Below are positions 1-9,391 of a stretch of 64,000 nucleotides of DNA, piece by piece (position 1 is the stretch's first letter; each line of letters starts with the position of its first letter). The notes under the pieces are model-generated. The model had not been told where the DNA came from. It saw only the letters and a list, made by a program, of their open reading frames with translations, and ran no database searches. The stretch comes from Gigaspora margarita. Taxonomy: Eukaryota; Glomeromycota; Glomeromycetes; Diversisporales; Gigasporaceae. Location of the stretch: the NCBI GenBank assembly GCA_009809945.1, contig WTPW01000014.1, positions 483,271 through 547,270 of the forward strand. The letters are read 5' to 3'. The translations under genes were made by a program, and so were the position numbers.

Positions 1-787
1 TAACCCATTATTTTCTTGAGTTTGTTGATACAAGGAGTACCTTGGAAGAAGCCTTGATTTGTCCTTTATCCAGTGGATTATAATCTCATTTATTTTAGCT
101 AGTTGTTTTCTGTTTGGAGGAATTATATATGACGCAAACCATACTCTTGATAAAAGAAGTGACTTCGCAATTATAATCCTGCCCTTAAATGATAGCCCTC
201 TCCGTTTCATACTTTCTGCTAATTTTTTTAGTTTTGTAGTAAGATTGTCCCATAATGATTTATTTGGTTGCCCCTTTTTATTTACTTCGAATCCCAGGAT
301 TCTGATTGTCCCATTTTCCTCTAATTTCTCAAAACGCTCCTCTTCTAGTAGTATTGTGCAGCTTGCTTTTTCTGTTAGTGGCAACAGTTTAGATTTTTCC
401 TTATTTACTTTTGCATTTGCTGCTGCCTCATATGTGGCCAGAAGGTTATTTGCTGTGTTCCAATCTTCTAATGAACCAAGTCCTAGTGTTAGATCATCAG
501 CATATGCTGTAATCTTAAAAGAGGTAGTCCCTGTTGGTACACCATTTATTTTATGTCCTAGTAATCTTAGGAGGGGTTCAAATGCAATTATGTATAGTAA
601 AGGAGAGAGAGGGTCTCCTTGCCTAACTCCTCTCCTAATCTTGAAAGGAGTAGAAAGTAGCCCCGTATCTGTTATATGTGCTATTAGGTTTCCAAAGAGG
701 TTTTGGATTAATTTTACAAAAACAGGGCTAAAGCCCATTTTTCCAAGTACTCGTAACAGATAGCTGTGGTTCACTCTATCAAAGGCC
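1..787 (-). pseudogene. LINE ORF2 continuation: RT catalytic palm and thumb, frameshifted and incomplete
   Basis: After the frameshift at 788-793 the minus strand stays open to the window edge and encodes the rest of the RT. The catalytic box AYADD lies at 493-507 (YADD at 493-504). It is preceded by a RRGVRQGDPLSPLL-type segment near 600-640 and followed by an ILGFEVNKKG segment typical of LINE thumb regions. No stop is seen in this frame down to base 1. In an undamaged copy this would be one protein with the upstream ORF. RNase H or other C-terminal domains cannot be judged. Confidence 0.85.
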
Positions 788-2537
788 TTTTTTGATCTAA
801 GAAAAGGAGCCAGGCTGTATCTATTTGGTTTTCCTGACTTCTCATCGTACTAATAATGTCCAGGGCTGCATCAACAATCGATCTATTTTTGACAAAACCT
901 GCTTGATGTTCACCTATAATGTCTTTACAGATGTGATTTAGCCTGTCTGCTATGATTTTCATAAAGATTTTAGCATCTGCATTCACTAAAGAGATCGGTC
1001 TCCAATTGCTAATATTTTCTAATGCTTCATTCTTTTTTGGAAGTAGAGTGATTATTGATTTTCTCCATGAGTCTGGGATTACTCCTAAACTTAGTGCCTT
1101 ATTGAAGATATTTTTTAGAACTGGAGAAATTTTATCACGAAAAGCTTTGTAAAACTCATATGTTAGTCCATCTGAGCCTGGAGCCTTATAGTTTGGGAGC
1201 TTGTCAATTGTATCTATAATTTCCTGTAATTTGATCTCCTTTGTTAGTTCTTTATTTTGCTGTTGTGACACTAAAGGTATGTCAGCAGTAAGGGCTTCAA
1301 CTGCCTCTGCATCTACTGGTTCGTCTTGATATATTTGCTCAAACTGATCCCTTATATATTGCAAAATATCCACTCTATCTAAAGAACCTGGTAGCTCTGG
1401 GTTCCTAACCAAATCTGTTGCTTCTCGTGATGTTCTTGCCTTGTATTGTTCAAAGAAGTACTTTGTTGATTTTTCTCCTTCTTCTAACCATTTGATATTT
1501 GATCTTAATTGCCATTTTTTTGTTAGAAGTTTTAATTCCTCTTGCAGTTCTGAGTTCAACTGCATTACTACAATACTTAGATCTGCTAGTTGCGGATTTC
1601 TGGCCATTTTGTTGTTTAGTTCCATTATCTTTTTGTTTAGCTTTTGTATACGTGTTTCTGGAGCGGTGGGTGGCTTACAAGCCCTGTAAATTGATTGACA
1701 TCTGACCTTATAGTAATCCCAGTCTGAGGTTGCCTTCTCGTCTTTGAGATCTGCTTCTAACTCTTTTGAAATAAAAGTATTATTTAGCATTCTAGGATTA
1801 AGTTTCCACAGTGTGGGCTTTGGTGTTTCCTGATTTTGATATAAGGAGCACCACACAAGCAAGTGATCTGAGTTTCCGAACTTAGTCTCAGATTTTTTGC
1901 AAAGCTGAAAATGGTCATTATCAAGAAAAATATAGTCTAATCTTGTGGCCATAGTACGTCTATCTCTAACTGTTTGGTGGTAGGTGATGAAAGGTTTTTC
2001 TTTACTTACGTATGCTGTATCTGTGAAACCCTCCATTAGTTCTGCTAGTTTGTTTTTAGTTGGATCATGATGGTTCTGCGATTGGCTAATTCTGTTTTCT
2101 GTTGGATTCAAGTTTGTATTAAAGTCCCCTGCTACAATGTTAATTACATTATTCTTTATACTAGGTGCCCATGTTTCTAAAAACTCACGCCTCTCTGGTA
2201 TACTTGGCGGAGCATAGACATTTGTGACCTGAAATGTTTTATGTTTTAGCTGAAAGGTTACGGTTATTACTCTACCATTATGTGAAATTTGTTGATTGCT
2301 AAAGCTTATTCGTTTGTTCCCCGCTAATATAGCTGTTTTTGATGACCATATTGACTCTAGATACCATTGGCTTTTAAGAAAGTTTTGCATAGATGTGTCA
2401 TGTAAATTTGTTTCTTGAATTAGTATAATGTCTATATTATATGATTTAAGGAGTGTTAATGTTTCTTTACATTTAATTCTATTATTAAGTCCTTTTACAT
2501 TCAGTGTCGCAACTGTGATCACATGTTCTTCTCTCAT
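771..2537 (-). CDS. LINE ORF2, endonuclease and N-terminal reverse transcriptase (588 residues before frameshift)
   Basis: The product nicks target DNA and reverse-transcribes the element RNA. Residues 1 to about 230 form an endonuclease/exonuclease/phosphatase fold: Asn13 in LNVKG, Glu42 in IQETN, the GDFNT motif near residue 137, LDYIF near 200 and the terminal SDH near 223. Reverse transcriptase begins near residue 440 with KAPGSDGL, then NWRPISLV and EHQAGFVKNRS. The frame runs into a TGA because a run of six T on the plus strand (788-793) is one base short of keeping the family reading frame; the remaining RT domain lies in another frame at 1-787. The start ATG overlaps the ORF1 stop. 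The indel may be a real mutation or a homopolymer error. Confidence 0.92.
   Translation of the reverse strand: MREEHVITVATLNVKGLNNRIKCKETLTLLKSYNIDIILIQETNLHDTSMQNFLKSQWYLESIWSSKTAILAGNKRISFSNQQISHNGRVITVTFQLKHKTFQVTNVYAPPSIPERREFLETWAPSIKNNVINIVAGDFNTNLNPTENRISQSQNHHDPTKNKLAELMEGFTDTAYVSKEKPFITYHQTVRDRRTMATRLDYIFLDNDHFQLCKKSETKFGNSDHLLVWCSLYQNQETPKPTLWKLNPRMLNNTFISKELEADLKDEKATSDWDYYKVRCQSIYRACKPPTAPETRIQKLNKKIMELNNKMARNPQLADLSIVVMQLNSELQEELKLLTKKWQLRSNIKWLEEGEKSTKYFFEQYKARTSREATDLVRNPELPGSLDRVDILQYIRDQFEQIYQDEPVDAEAVEALTADIPLVSQQQNKELTKEIKLQEIIDTIDKLPNYKAPGSDGLTYEFYKAFRDKISPVLKNIFNKALSLGVIPDSWRKSIITLLPKKNEALENISNWRPISLVNADAKIFMKIIADRLNHICKDIIGEHQAGFVKNRSIVDAALDIISTMRSQENQIDTAWLLFLDQKRPLIE
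2534..2537 (-). promoter_or_regulatory. ATGA stop-start overlap between LINE ORF1 and ORF2
   Basis: The minus strand reads ATGA: ATG of ORF2 is 2537-2535 and TGA of ORF1 is 2536-2534. Such overlaps are known in some LINEs (for example SART1 of silkworm), where ORF2 is made by termination and reinitiation. That the same happens here is inference. Confidence 0.6.
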
Positions 2538-4261
2538 TGTCCTGATGTTTTAGATTTTTTGTATGGACCCAAGCCCTGTCTTCTGTTACTGTTAGCTTTA
2601 TTTTTATTCTTTTTACTGTATGAGATCTCAGTAAAGCCCTCATCAGCTATTGGCTGTGCTGTTTCTCCAGTTGTGCCTGCTATTAATTTTTGTTGGTCAT
2701 GTGACATGTCATTCTGTCTCCAGTCTTTGTTGTTTATGCTTGCTTTAAAATTATTTGGAATGGTATTTGCTTTGTTTAGACTTTCTATTGTTCCTGTAAC
2801 CAATCCTGTACTGATTGGAGATACTCTCTTGTTATTGTTTGGGTTCAACTGTATTTTTTCTGTTTCTGGTATTATCACACTTTCACTCATCTGGACATCC
2901 TTCTTACCAGTCACTGTTTCTTGTCTGGACAGGTTCTGTGAAGAACTATTTTCTTCATTTATGTTGAGTTGCCCCTTTTCTGTGTCAGGTGCCAGGTCTA
3001 TTTCTACCATGTGAACATCCTGCTCTATTGTTATATTACCTTGTACTTTGGGTCCCTGATTGTTGTTCTTGTAAGGATTTTCTGGCCTTTCATCATCTAT
3101 TTCTTGAGATTGCTCTGGTGTTTTTTCCTTTGCAGACTGATTTTGCTTTGTTTCCTTAAACTCTTTGTACTGTTGATTTAGCTTGTTGGCTTCTCTCCAT
3201 TGCTCACAGTCTCTTTTTATGTGTCCCTCACCATCGCAAAAGAAACAGAGCTTTGGTGCTTCCTTCCATTCTGTTACAACCTTTTGGTCCATTATATTAA
3301 CATATCTTGGGATTCGGTTTGTCAGGCAGCAGTCCTCAGAGACATCAAAGATCACAACCCATTGATCTGATTGTATAGGAGTGCCTTCATACAAGAGGGG
3401 TTTGATTGCTATGATTGTACCCACTCTTTCAAATACTTTTTTAATTTCGCCTGTGATTATTTCTTTGTCTGTGATTGGGACCCTTCTCAGTCTTACTGAT
3501 AATAATTCTTGGTTGGTCCTGGATGAGATGTAGCCAAAGAAGGTTTGTCGGAACATATCTATCCCATCTTTTGCATATTGTCTCATCTTCTGTTCATTAG
3601 AAAAAATTATTTCTAGATATGTGCGAATACCTCTAACAAAATGAGGTTTTGCCCCAATAAAGTCGGTTCCTATTGTGCCATATAGTGTAGCCACTATATC
3701 ATTTGTAGAAATTTCTTTAAGTTTTTGTATATCAAACAACAGTACATTATTATTTTTTGTGCTTATATTAATTCTGGGTGAGAATGTGGAGTAAGTAGCC
3801 CTACCCCTAGTTAATTTTGTAAAAAGACCTGACCACGTTTTTGTTCTTTGTGGTGATGTCTCTTGTCCAGTATTCTCAACGATGTTGGGCGCTGTATCCC
3901 TATTTGCATTACTGATGCCCCCGTGCAGATCAGGTGGACCTACGTCACCTGATCGCTCATCATATAAATTGCCAGAACCTTCCACACCCATGGCCGTAGA
4001 ATTTTCCGGACGGAGGTCGTTTGTTTCAAGTTCTTTTTGTTGGTTTTCTGTCGCTTCTTCATGTTCCATAATCTCTGACCAGTCCGTGGATGTTGGGTTC
4101 ATTGAGCTTGAACCTGAGATACCCTCGGAAACATCATCTTCCATGTCAGCAGCTTCGAGTGTTGCCGTATGTGCTTTAGTCAACGTTTCTTCTGTTTTGC
4201 CTCGTGTGTTGTGTATCTTCTTCATTTTCTTTACACTGTACTTAATTAATATGTCTTCCAA
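2534..4261 (-). CDS. LINE ORF1 nucleic-acid-binding protein (575 residues)
   Basis: This is the Gag-like RNA-binding partner of ORF2. Residues about 1 to 130 are acidic and low in complexity. Residues about 140 to 330 form a globular part with an RRM-like tail. A single CCHC zinc knuckle (C-x2-C-x4-H-x4-C, CFFCDGEGHIKRDC) sits near residue 337. The remaining 220 residues are polar and Gln/Asn/Lys-rich, with a basic end. This order (RRM-like, knuckle, disordered tail) is common in fungal and plant LINE ORF1 proteins. The frame is intact. The start at 4261 is the first ATG of the open frame. The stop overlaps the ORF2 start by ATGA. Confidence 0.88.
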   Translation of the reverse strand: MEDILIKYSVKKMKKIHNTRGKTEETLTKAHTATLEAADMEDDVSEGISGSSSMNPTSTDWSEIMEHEEATENQQKELETNDLRPENSTAMGVEGSGNLYDERSGDVGPPDLHGGISNANRDTAPNIVENTGQETSPQRTKTWSGLFTKLTRGRATYSTFSPRINISTKNNNVLLFDIQKLKEISTNDIVATLYGTIGTDFIGAKPHFVRGIRTYLEIIFSNEQKMRQYAKDGIDMFRQTFFGYISSRTNQELLSVRLRRVPITDKEIITGEIKKVFERVGTIIAIKPLLYEGTPIQSDQWVVIFDVSEDCCLTNRIPRYVNIMDQKVVTEWKEAPKLCFFCDGEGHIKRDCEQWREANKLNQQYKEFKETKQNQSAKEKTPEQSQEIDDERPENPYKNNNQGPKVQGNITIEQDVHMVEIDLAPDTEKGQLNINEENSSSQNLSRQETVTGKKDVQMSESVIIPETEKIQLNPNNNKRVSPISTGLVTGTIESLNKANTIPNNFKASINNKDWRQNDMSHDQQKLIAGTTGETAQPIADEGFTEISYSKKNKNKANSNRRQGLGPYKKSKTSGQ

Positions 4262-4577
4262 CTCTCGTTTCCTTGGAACAAGGGCTACTGCCCTTGTTGT
4301 TGGTGTGGGTAAGTCCTTTCTCCTCTTAGGTCGTGCGATGATGTTTATGATATAACACCCGGCAGGTGTCTTCTGCAGAGTGTACGTCGATCTTTTGAAA
4401 TTATTAATTTCAATTTACAGGCATAATTAACATGCACAGTAATGGCTCAGAATTTGACAGGGTGTATATATGTGATTTCTACAGGGGTTATTTCACCAAA
4501 TTAAAAAAAAATTCAAGGTTCTGATAAAAATAATTAAAAAATAGTATTGAAGAATGGATTAAGATGCAATCCATGTA

Positions 4578-4736
4578 CCGTAAACTGCTGACTCAAGTAC
4601 CCGGCGTGACAGATAATGTAGATCAATTTTTCAAAATGCTATTTATGTGTTCATGTGATGTATAATATGAGTGAATTTAATTTTTCACTATTTGAAAAAT
4701 TGCATCACATTGGGTACTTGAGTCAGCAGTTTACGG
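4578..4736. mobile_element. Mariner-like MITE with 25-bp perfect TIRs and TA duplication
   Basis: A perfect inverted repeat, left 4576-4602 and right 4712-4738, including the flanking TA on each side. The termini start CCGTAAACTGCTGACTC. The element is 159 bp and has no coding capacity. The TA flank and size fit a Tc1/mariner-type miniature element. Confidence 0.7.
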
Positions 4737-4804
4737 TAAGTTGTATCTAGTGAAAATCATTTGATTAAGCAAATTTTCCTGCAAAAATTGGTAATAATAA
4801 TAAT

Positions 4805-5319
4805 TAGGGATGTTATCCAGTCCGGTCTTGGACCATAGGACTGGTCTGAACCTAAGAAAAACCTATCCTATTCAGTCTAGTCTTGGTTTAAAAAAATTAG
4901 ACTATAATTTATTAAGACTAATTGCAAACACATTGAATTGAATTCATAATAAAATATGGTCTTTGACCGGTCATTTATTATAAATTGAATTCATAATAAG
5001 ACCAGTCTCAGGCCAGTTATTTATTATAAATCTAGACCGAAAGTTTAGACCATTAGGTTTGAATTCGTAATAAAAGACTAGCCTTAAACCGGTCATTGAT
5101 TATAAACCCAGACAAAAGTTTAGACCATTGAGCTAGAATTCACAATACAACTATGATTAAACCCGGTCTTTATAAAGACTGGTCTCAGACCAGTTTTTCA
5201 GACCGAAAATTTAGATTTATAAGTCCTTTAGAACCAGATCGTAATCAAACAAAAAAGGACCAGACATAACTGAGTTAAAAATAGCCCAAGATGGACAAAA
5301 CCGGACTGATAACATCCTA
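4805..5319. mobile_element. Non-autonomous hAT-like element (TAGGGATGTTATC ends)
   Basis: The left end TAGGGATGTTATCCAGTCC matches the inverted right end GGACTGATAACATCCTA with one extra base on the left. The flanking octamers are ATAATAAT (4797-4804) and ATAATACT (5320-5327), 7 of 8 identical. The interior is dense in GGTCTGGTCC/GACCGG-type motifs and repeats of a TTATTATAAA segment, as in the subterminal repeats of hAT elements. It has no transposase. Its sequence style resembles the element at 15104-16056. Confidence 0.72.
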
Positions 5320-5338
5320 ATAATACTTTTACAAAGAA

Positions 5339-5347
5339 TTAATTGGC

Positions 5348-5382
<35 letters not shown>

Positions 5383-5609
5383 GCAATCCTGCCTTTATTG
5401 AATAAAGAATGTGTATATTCTAATACAAAGGTCTCCAACTACTGCCTTTAACCCTTCTTTTTCTACAATAAAGACTCACCCGGCTGCTTTAATTTTTAGA
5501 AGGTTAGCCGGCTGTGGGTATTGAACCTCCGATTTTCAGGACTTACAGCAATCCTTCTGGGCCACTGCACTCCTGTACTAAGGGAGTTGTGACTTAATTG
5601 GCATATTTT
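5339..5609 (-). mobile_element. tRNA-derived SINE with poly(A) tail and 16-bp target duplication
   Basis: A minus-strand SINE of about 240 bp. The head has an A box TGGCCCAGAAGG (5553-5564) and a B box GGTTCAATACC (5517-5527), as in a class II (Ser/Leu-like) tRNA. The tail is a homopolymer of about 30 A on the minus strand, seen as T from 5351. The duplication TTAATTGGCATATTTT is present at 5339-5354 and 5594-5609. It is non-autonomous and probably mobilised by a LINE. Which LINE cannot be decided without its 3' end. Confidence 0.85.
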
Positions 5610-6159
5610 AAAGCTAATAAAAACTTTATTAAGGTATAATAATAGGTTCTAATATATATTTTTCCAGAAATCAGGGAAGATATAACTATTTTATAATTTC
5701 TGACTCTCTAGAAAAAAGCTAATAAAAACCTCTTGATATTTTTTAATAAAAGCTTTCAATAGCATTAAAAAATAATCAATTTTAAGTAGATGTAATTTAT
5801 TAGTATAATTAAGTAATAGTTATAGTTATTTTGTAACTATTTTTTGAAAAATCTGAAAATTATAAAAAATTATATAAAAAATTATATAAAAAATTTTAGA
5901 TTATATGATCATTAATTTTTATAATTTCTCAATTCTCTAAGAAAATAAATAAAATAATTTATCAAGAAAATTATAAAAACAAATTATTATATTATTTTAG
6001 ATCTTTATTTTTTTAATAACAATTTTTACAATATTCCTGATTCTCCAGGAAAATAGATGCTAAAAACCTATTATTGTAACTTATTGCTTTTAAAAATACA
6101 CTGATAAATTAATTGTAAAATCATAAGAAAGTTTTAGATTTACACAATTGTCTACCTTT
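5610..6159. other. AT-rich intergenic sequence, no gene seen
   Basis: Several short AATTATATAAAAAATT-type repeats occur (5860-5900), with stop codons in every frame. Nothing else is recognisable. Confidence 0.5.
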
Positions 6160-6305
6160 CATTCAGACCTCTCTAATTGCATGCCCTTAATAATGTGCAT
6201 ATAGAGAATAATAAGAAAAAGTGCATTTATGGAGGTCATGTCTATATTTAGGCTGGCAATTGAATGTGTATTTAGAAATAGTGTGCACTTAGAGAGGTCG
6301 TACTG
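6160..6305. mobile_element. Degenerate mariner-like MITE, copy 1
   Basis: The left end CATTCAGACCTCTCTAATTGCA pairs imperfectly with the right end TGCACTTAGAGAGGTCGTACTG. TA follows the right end (6306-6307); the left TA has decayed to TT. It belongs to the same family as the copy starting eight bases downstream. Confidence 0.55.
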
Positions 6306-6313
6306 TATAAGTA

Positions 6314-6472
6314 CAGTTAGACTTCTCTTAAGTGCACCCTCTATGCACGCCCTCTCAAATGTACCAGTCTATATATATATGATTTCCATAAAATGCAAAT
6401 TTTCCTATTACTCTCTATATGCACGTTATTAAAGTGTAGTTCCAAGGGCGTGCACTTAGAGAAGTCTGACTG
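6314..6472. mobile_element. Mariner-like MITE, copy 2 (CAGTTAGACTTCTC ends)
   Basis: The TIR at 6314-6336 pairs with 6451-6472 with one mismatch and one one-base gap. TA flanks both sides (6312-6313, 6473-6474). The 159-bp body carries a second inner inverted motif CACGCCC/GGGCGTG. CAGTcAGACTTCTCTAAGTGCA is a Tc1-like terminus. It has no coding capacity. Confidence 0.7.
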
Positions 6473-6474
6473 TA

Positions 6475-7257
6475 ATTTTAACACATTTTTAAAAAACAAC
6501 AAAATCTTTATTAAATAATAGTAAGAAATTTCTAAATTTACTTAACTATTTCTATCACGTCCTTAGTTGATATGTATTTTACATTACAGTATTTAAGAAG
6601 AAAAAAGATCTTTTGGTATAGGAAAAGCAATTCCATTTATAATTTAAATATAATGATTGACTTATTTTAGTTTGGTAGGTTGTTGATAAATTTTACCTTT
6701 AGCCTTAATTTGTTAGTTCTAGTTTTATTGATTTCATCAATTTTTAGTTTTGCCACAATTCACCAGTTTTACCAATTCATCGTTTTAAGTTTTTGACAAA
6801 GAGCTTCGACTTTTGCCAGTATGAAATTTCTATTTCATTTAATGGCTATATTTGGGGGTTTGCTTTTGCTAATTTTAAGTTTTGTCATTTATCATTATAC
6901 GGAAAGGTTTCGCCTAACAGGCATAGTATAGTCGACTTTTCTTTATAAAAAAAACAAATTAATTGCAAAATTATAAATTTACATTATGAATTAAAGCACA
7001 TCAAAAACGTAACTTTATGCATAATGTGCTTTGATGATCGACTATTCTATAATTAGAATCGGCGATCCATAATTCTACCATAAGTGTGGAATTATTGACC
7101 GATTGTAGAATTAATTCTACACGTGTGGAATTAATTCTCCTGCATCTCTAATAACTGCTAAACTAAGTTTAATACCTTTTTTATATTTTACAAGGATTAA
7201 ATAGGGCGCCGCTGGCGCCATTTTCAAGGATGCAAAGGGCCTATAATGAACGAAACT
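6475..7257. other. AT-rich intergenic sequence with small hairpins and a GC palindrome
   Basis: No gene is seen. A hairpin is formed by AAGCACAT (about 6993) and ATGTGCTT (about 7024). TAGAATTAATTCTA-type palindromes lie at 7040-7135. A GC-rich palindrome GGCGCC-GCT-GGCGCC sits at 7205-7219 in otherwise AT-rich DNA; a close relative in inverted orientation lies at 62418-62432. Confidence 0.5.
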
Positions 7258-8670
7258 TGATGTTTTAAAATTCCGCTATGTCCCAACTATCATGTTAAAT
7301 CTCATACTATTATGCTACACCCTATGCTATTATGCATGCCCATATTAACTACCGTGTTACTAACTATCTTGCCACGTCCCGAACTATCATGCTTTTACTA
7401 TTATGCTACGTTCGTTATCGCGCGAAATGTTAGTACTGCATAAAAAAAAAGAGAGAAAAAAAACCCTATTGTGTTACTAATGTCTCAAACTACCGTATCA
7501 TGCATGCCCATACTAACTACCGTGCTACTAACTATCTTGCTACGCTCTGAAACTATCATGCCTCTATTATTGTACGTTTGTTACCACGCTACGTTACATT
7601 CCATTCTAAAGAAAAAAAGAAACATTAGTACTGTACATAAAAAAAAAACAAAAAATATAACTGTGTTACTAATATCCCAAACTTACTTTCATGCCTCTAC
7701 TATCGTGCTATGTTCCGTTCTAAAGAAAAAAAGAAACGTTAATACTGTATAAAAAGAAAAAAAAAATTACTACATGCTACTAACTATCTTGTTACGTCCC
7801 GAACCTACTATCATGATACGTTAGTTATCTTGCGAAATATTAGTACCGTATTAAAAAAAAAAAATAAAAAATAAAAAATACTACTATGTTACAACCATCT
7901 TGCTACATCCCGAACTATCATACTTCTACTATCGTACGTTCGTTATCGCGCTATGTTCTGCTATAAAGAAAAAAAGAAACGTTAGTACTGTACATATATA
8001 TATATATAATATTATCGCGCTACTAACGTCCCGAATTACAGTATCATGCTTCTACTATCGTGCTACGTTTGTTATTGCGCTACGTTTTGTTCTAAAGTAA
8101 AAAAGAAACGTTAGTACTGCATATACATATAAAAAAAAAACTATTGTGTGCTACTAACTATATTGCTAAGTCCTGAACTATCATATTTTTTTTTATCATG
8201 TTACGTTCATCATTGCACTACGTTCCATTTTAAAGAAAAAAAGAAACGTTATTACAAAAAAAAAAAAAAATACTACTGTGCTACTAACTATCTCGCTACG
8301 TCCTTAACTATCATGCTTTTACTATCGTATGTTCGTTATCGTGCTATGTTCCGTTCTAAAGAAAAAAAAGAAACGTTAGTACTCTATATATATTAAAAAA
8401 AAAAATTATTGCCGTATCACTAACGTCCGAACTATCATATTTCTTCTATCATACTATGTATTACGCTAAAGAAAAAGAAACATTAGATAAAAAAAAAATA
8501 CTACCGTCCTATCTAACTATTTTGCTATGTCCCAAACTATCATGCTACTTTCGTTATCGCATGAAAAATTAGTACATTATTAAAAATAAAAGTAAAGAAA
8601 AAAAATACTACTGTGCTACTAACTATCTTGCTAGTCTCGAACTATTATGCTTCTAAATTTTCCAAAAAAA
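7258..8670. repeat. Irregular tandem satellite, about ten units of 100 to 170 bp
   Basis: Each unit carries the blocks GCTACTAACTATCTTGCTA, then GTCCCGAACTATCATGC, TACTATCGTGCTACGTTCG, GTTCTAAAGAAAAAAAGAAA and CGTTAGTACTGTA, followed by an A-rich tract of varying length. Units start near 7353, 7522, 7777, 7890, 8012, 8152, 8281, 8410, 8505 and 8615. Length variation is mainly in the A tracts. Short open frames here are repeat artefacts. Confidence 0.85.
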
Positions 8671-8845
8671 AATAATCGAGACAACTGATTATTAATTCGA
8701 CATTACGACATTATGCATTCCGTACGAATTACGTAATTATGATGATCCTATTACATGCATAATTACAGTAACGATGATCATATCATAATCCTTATAAAGT
8801 TAAATTCAAGAGGTTATGCACATATATGCAAGATTACCCAATCGT

Positions 8846-8967
8846 ATCGCATAAAGGGGACATTTGCATACGGGCATCGCATAAAGGGGACATTTGCATA
8901 CGGGCATCGCATAAAGGGGACATTTGCATACGGGCATCGCATAAAGGGGACATTTGCATACGGGCAT
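8846..8967. repeat. Perfect 30-bp tandem repeat, four copies
   Basis: The unit ATCGCATAAAGGGGACATTT plus GCATACGGGC occurs four times without mismatch (8846-8875, 8876-8905, 8906-8935, 8936-8965), then two bases of a fifth. It lies about 430 bp upstream of the GH30 start codon. Identity of the copies points to very recent expansion. The length is a multiple of three, but no convincing gene runs through it. Confidence 0.95.
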
Positions 8968-9391
8968 TATTTTATAATATTAGGAAATTATATATAGTCA
9001 TAAAATTAAAATAAAACTTTTTTATTTAATTTAATTTAGCAGTCATTGAGATATTTTAATTTATTAAATTTAAAAAAAGGGATAAAAACTTTTTACTCCT
9101 ATCTATTGACGAGCCCCATGTTGCTCAAACTATAATTAACTTTAAATAACCCTTAATACTATACGGATTATTTATGCAAATGCGCCGATCAACTATTCAA
9201 ACTATGCAATCCGTAAGGATACAGATTTGAATAATTCACATGATTACGCTTCTGCGATCTGATCTAAGAATACATCAATTTTGCAAACCGCGATAAATGA
9301 ATAATCACAATTTTTAATTAATCTAGTACAACATAAAAATATTTATATATATTTGTCTCTTGTGCTAAAAGATGAGTTTTACATTTGAATA
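8968..9391. promoter_or_regulatory. Probable promoter region of the GH30 gene
   Basis: An AT-rich upstream region. A TATA-like stretch (ATATTTATATATATTT, about 9338-9353) lies some 40 to 50 bases before the ATG. No operator motif is recognised. Confidence 0.35.

Larger units (their letters stand above)
1..4390 (-). mobile_element. Non-LTR retrotransposon (APE-type LINE), 3' end cut by window edge
   Basis: Two consecutive minus-strand reading frames give a standard LINE. ORF1 has an RRM-like region and a CCHC knuckle; ORF2 has an apurinic-type endonuclease followed by reverse transcriptase. The element enters the window at base 1, so its 3' end and tail are not visible. The 5' end is not sharply defined; coding-like sequence stops near 4261 and the upstream 100 to 130 bases look like a 5' UTR. 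Apart from one frameshift it is much better preserved than the LINE at 45.8-57.5 kb, so it is probably a recent insertion. Confidence 0.9.

Noticed and set aside
59-763. 234-codon open frame on the plus strand
   Set aside because: It is antisense to the LINE reverse transcriptase; the minus strand encodes the YADD box here.
3882-4355. 157-codon plus-strand open frame
   Set aside because: Shadow of LINE ORF1 on the opposite strand; no domain and no plausible start context.
7471-8396. Several open frames of 66 to 93 codons
   Set aside because: They run through the satellite at 7258-8670 and reflect its repeated blocks, not a protein family.
8846-8967. CRISPR array
   Set aside because: The copies are directly adjacent without spacers and the context is eukaryotic.
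8755-9014. Open frames with perfect peptide repeats (HRIKGTFAYG and SHKGDICIRA)
   Set aside because: Both come from the 30-bp tandem DNA repeat being a multiple of three; two frames are equally open and neither has a convincing start or neighbour context.
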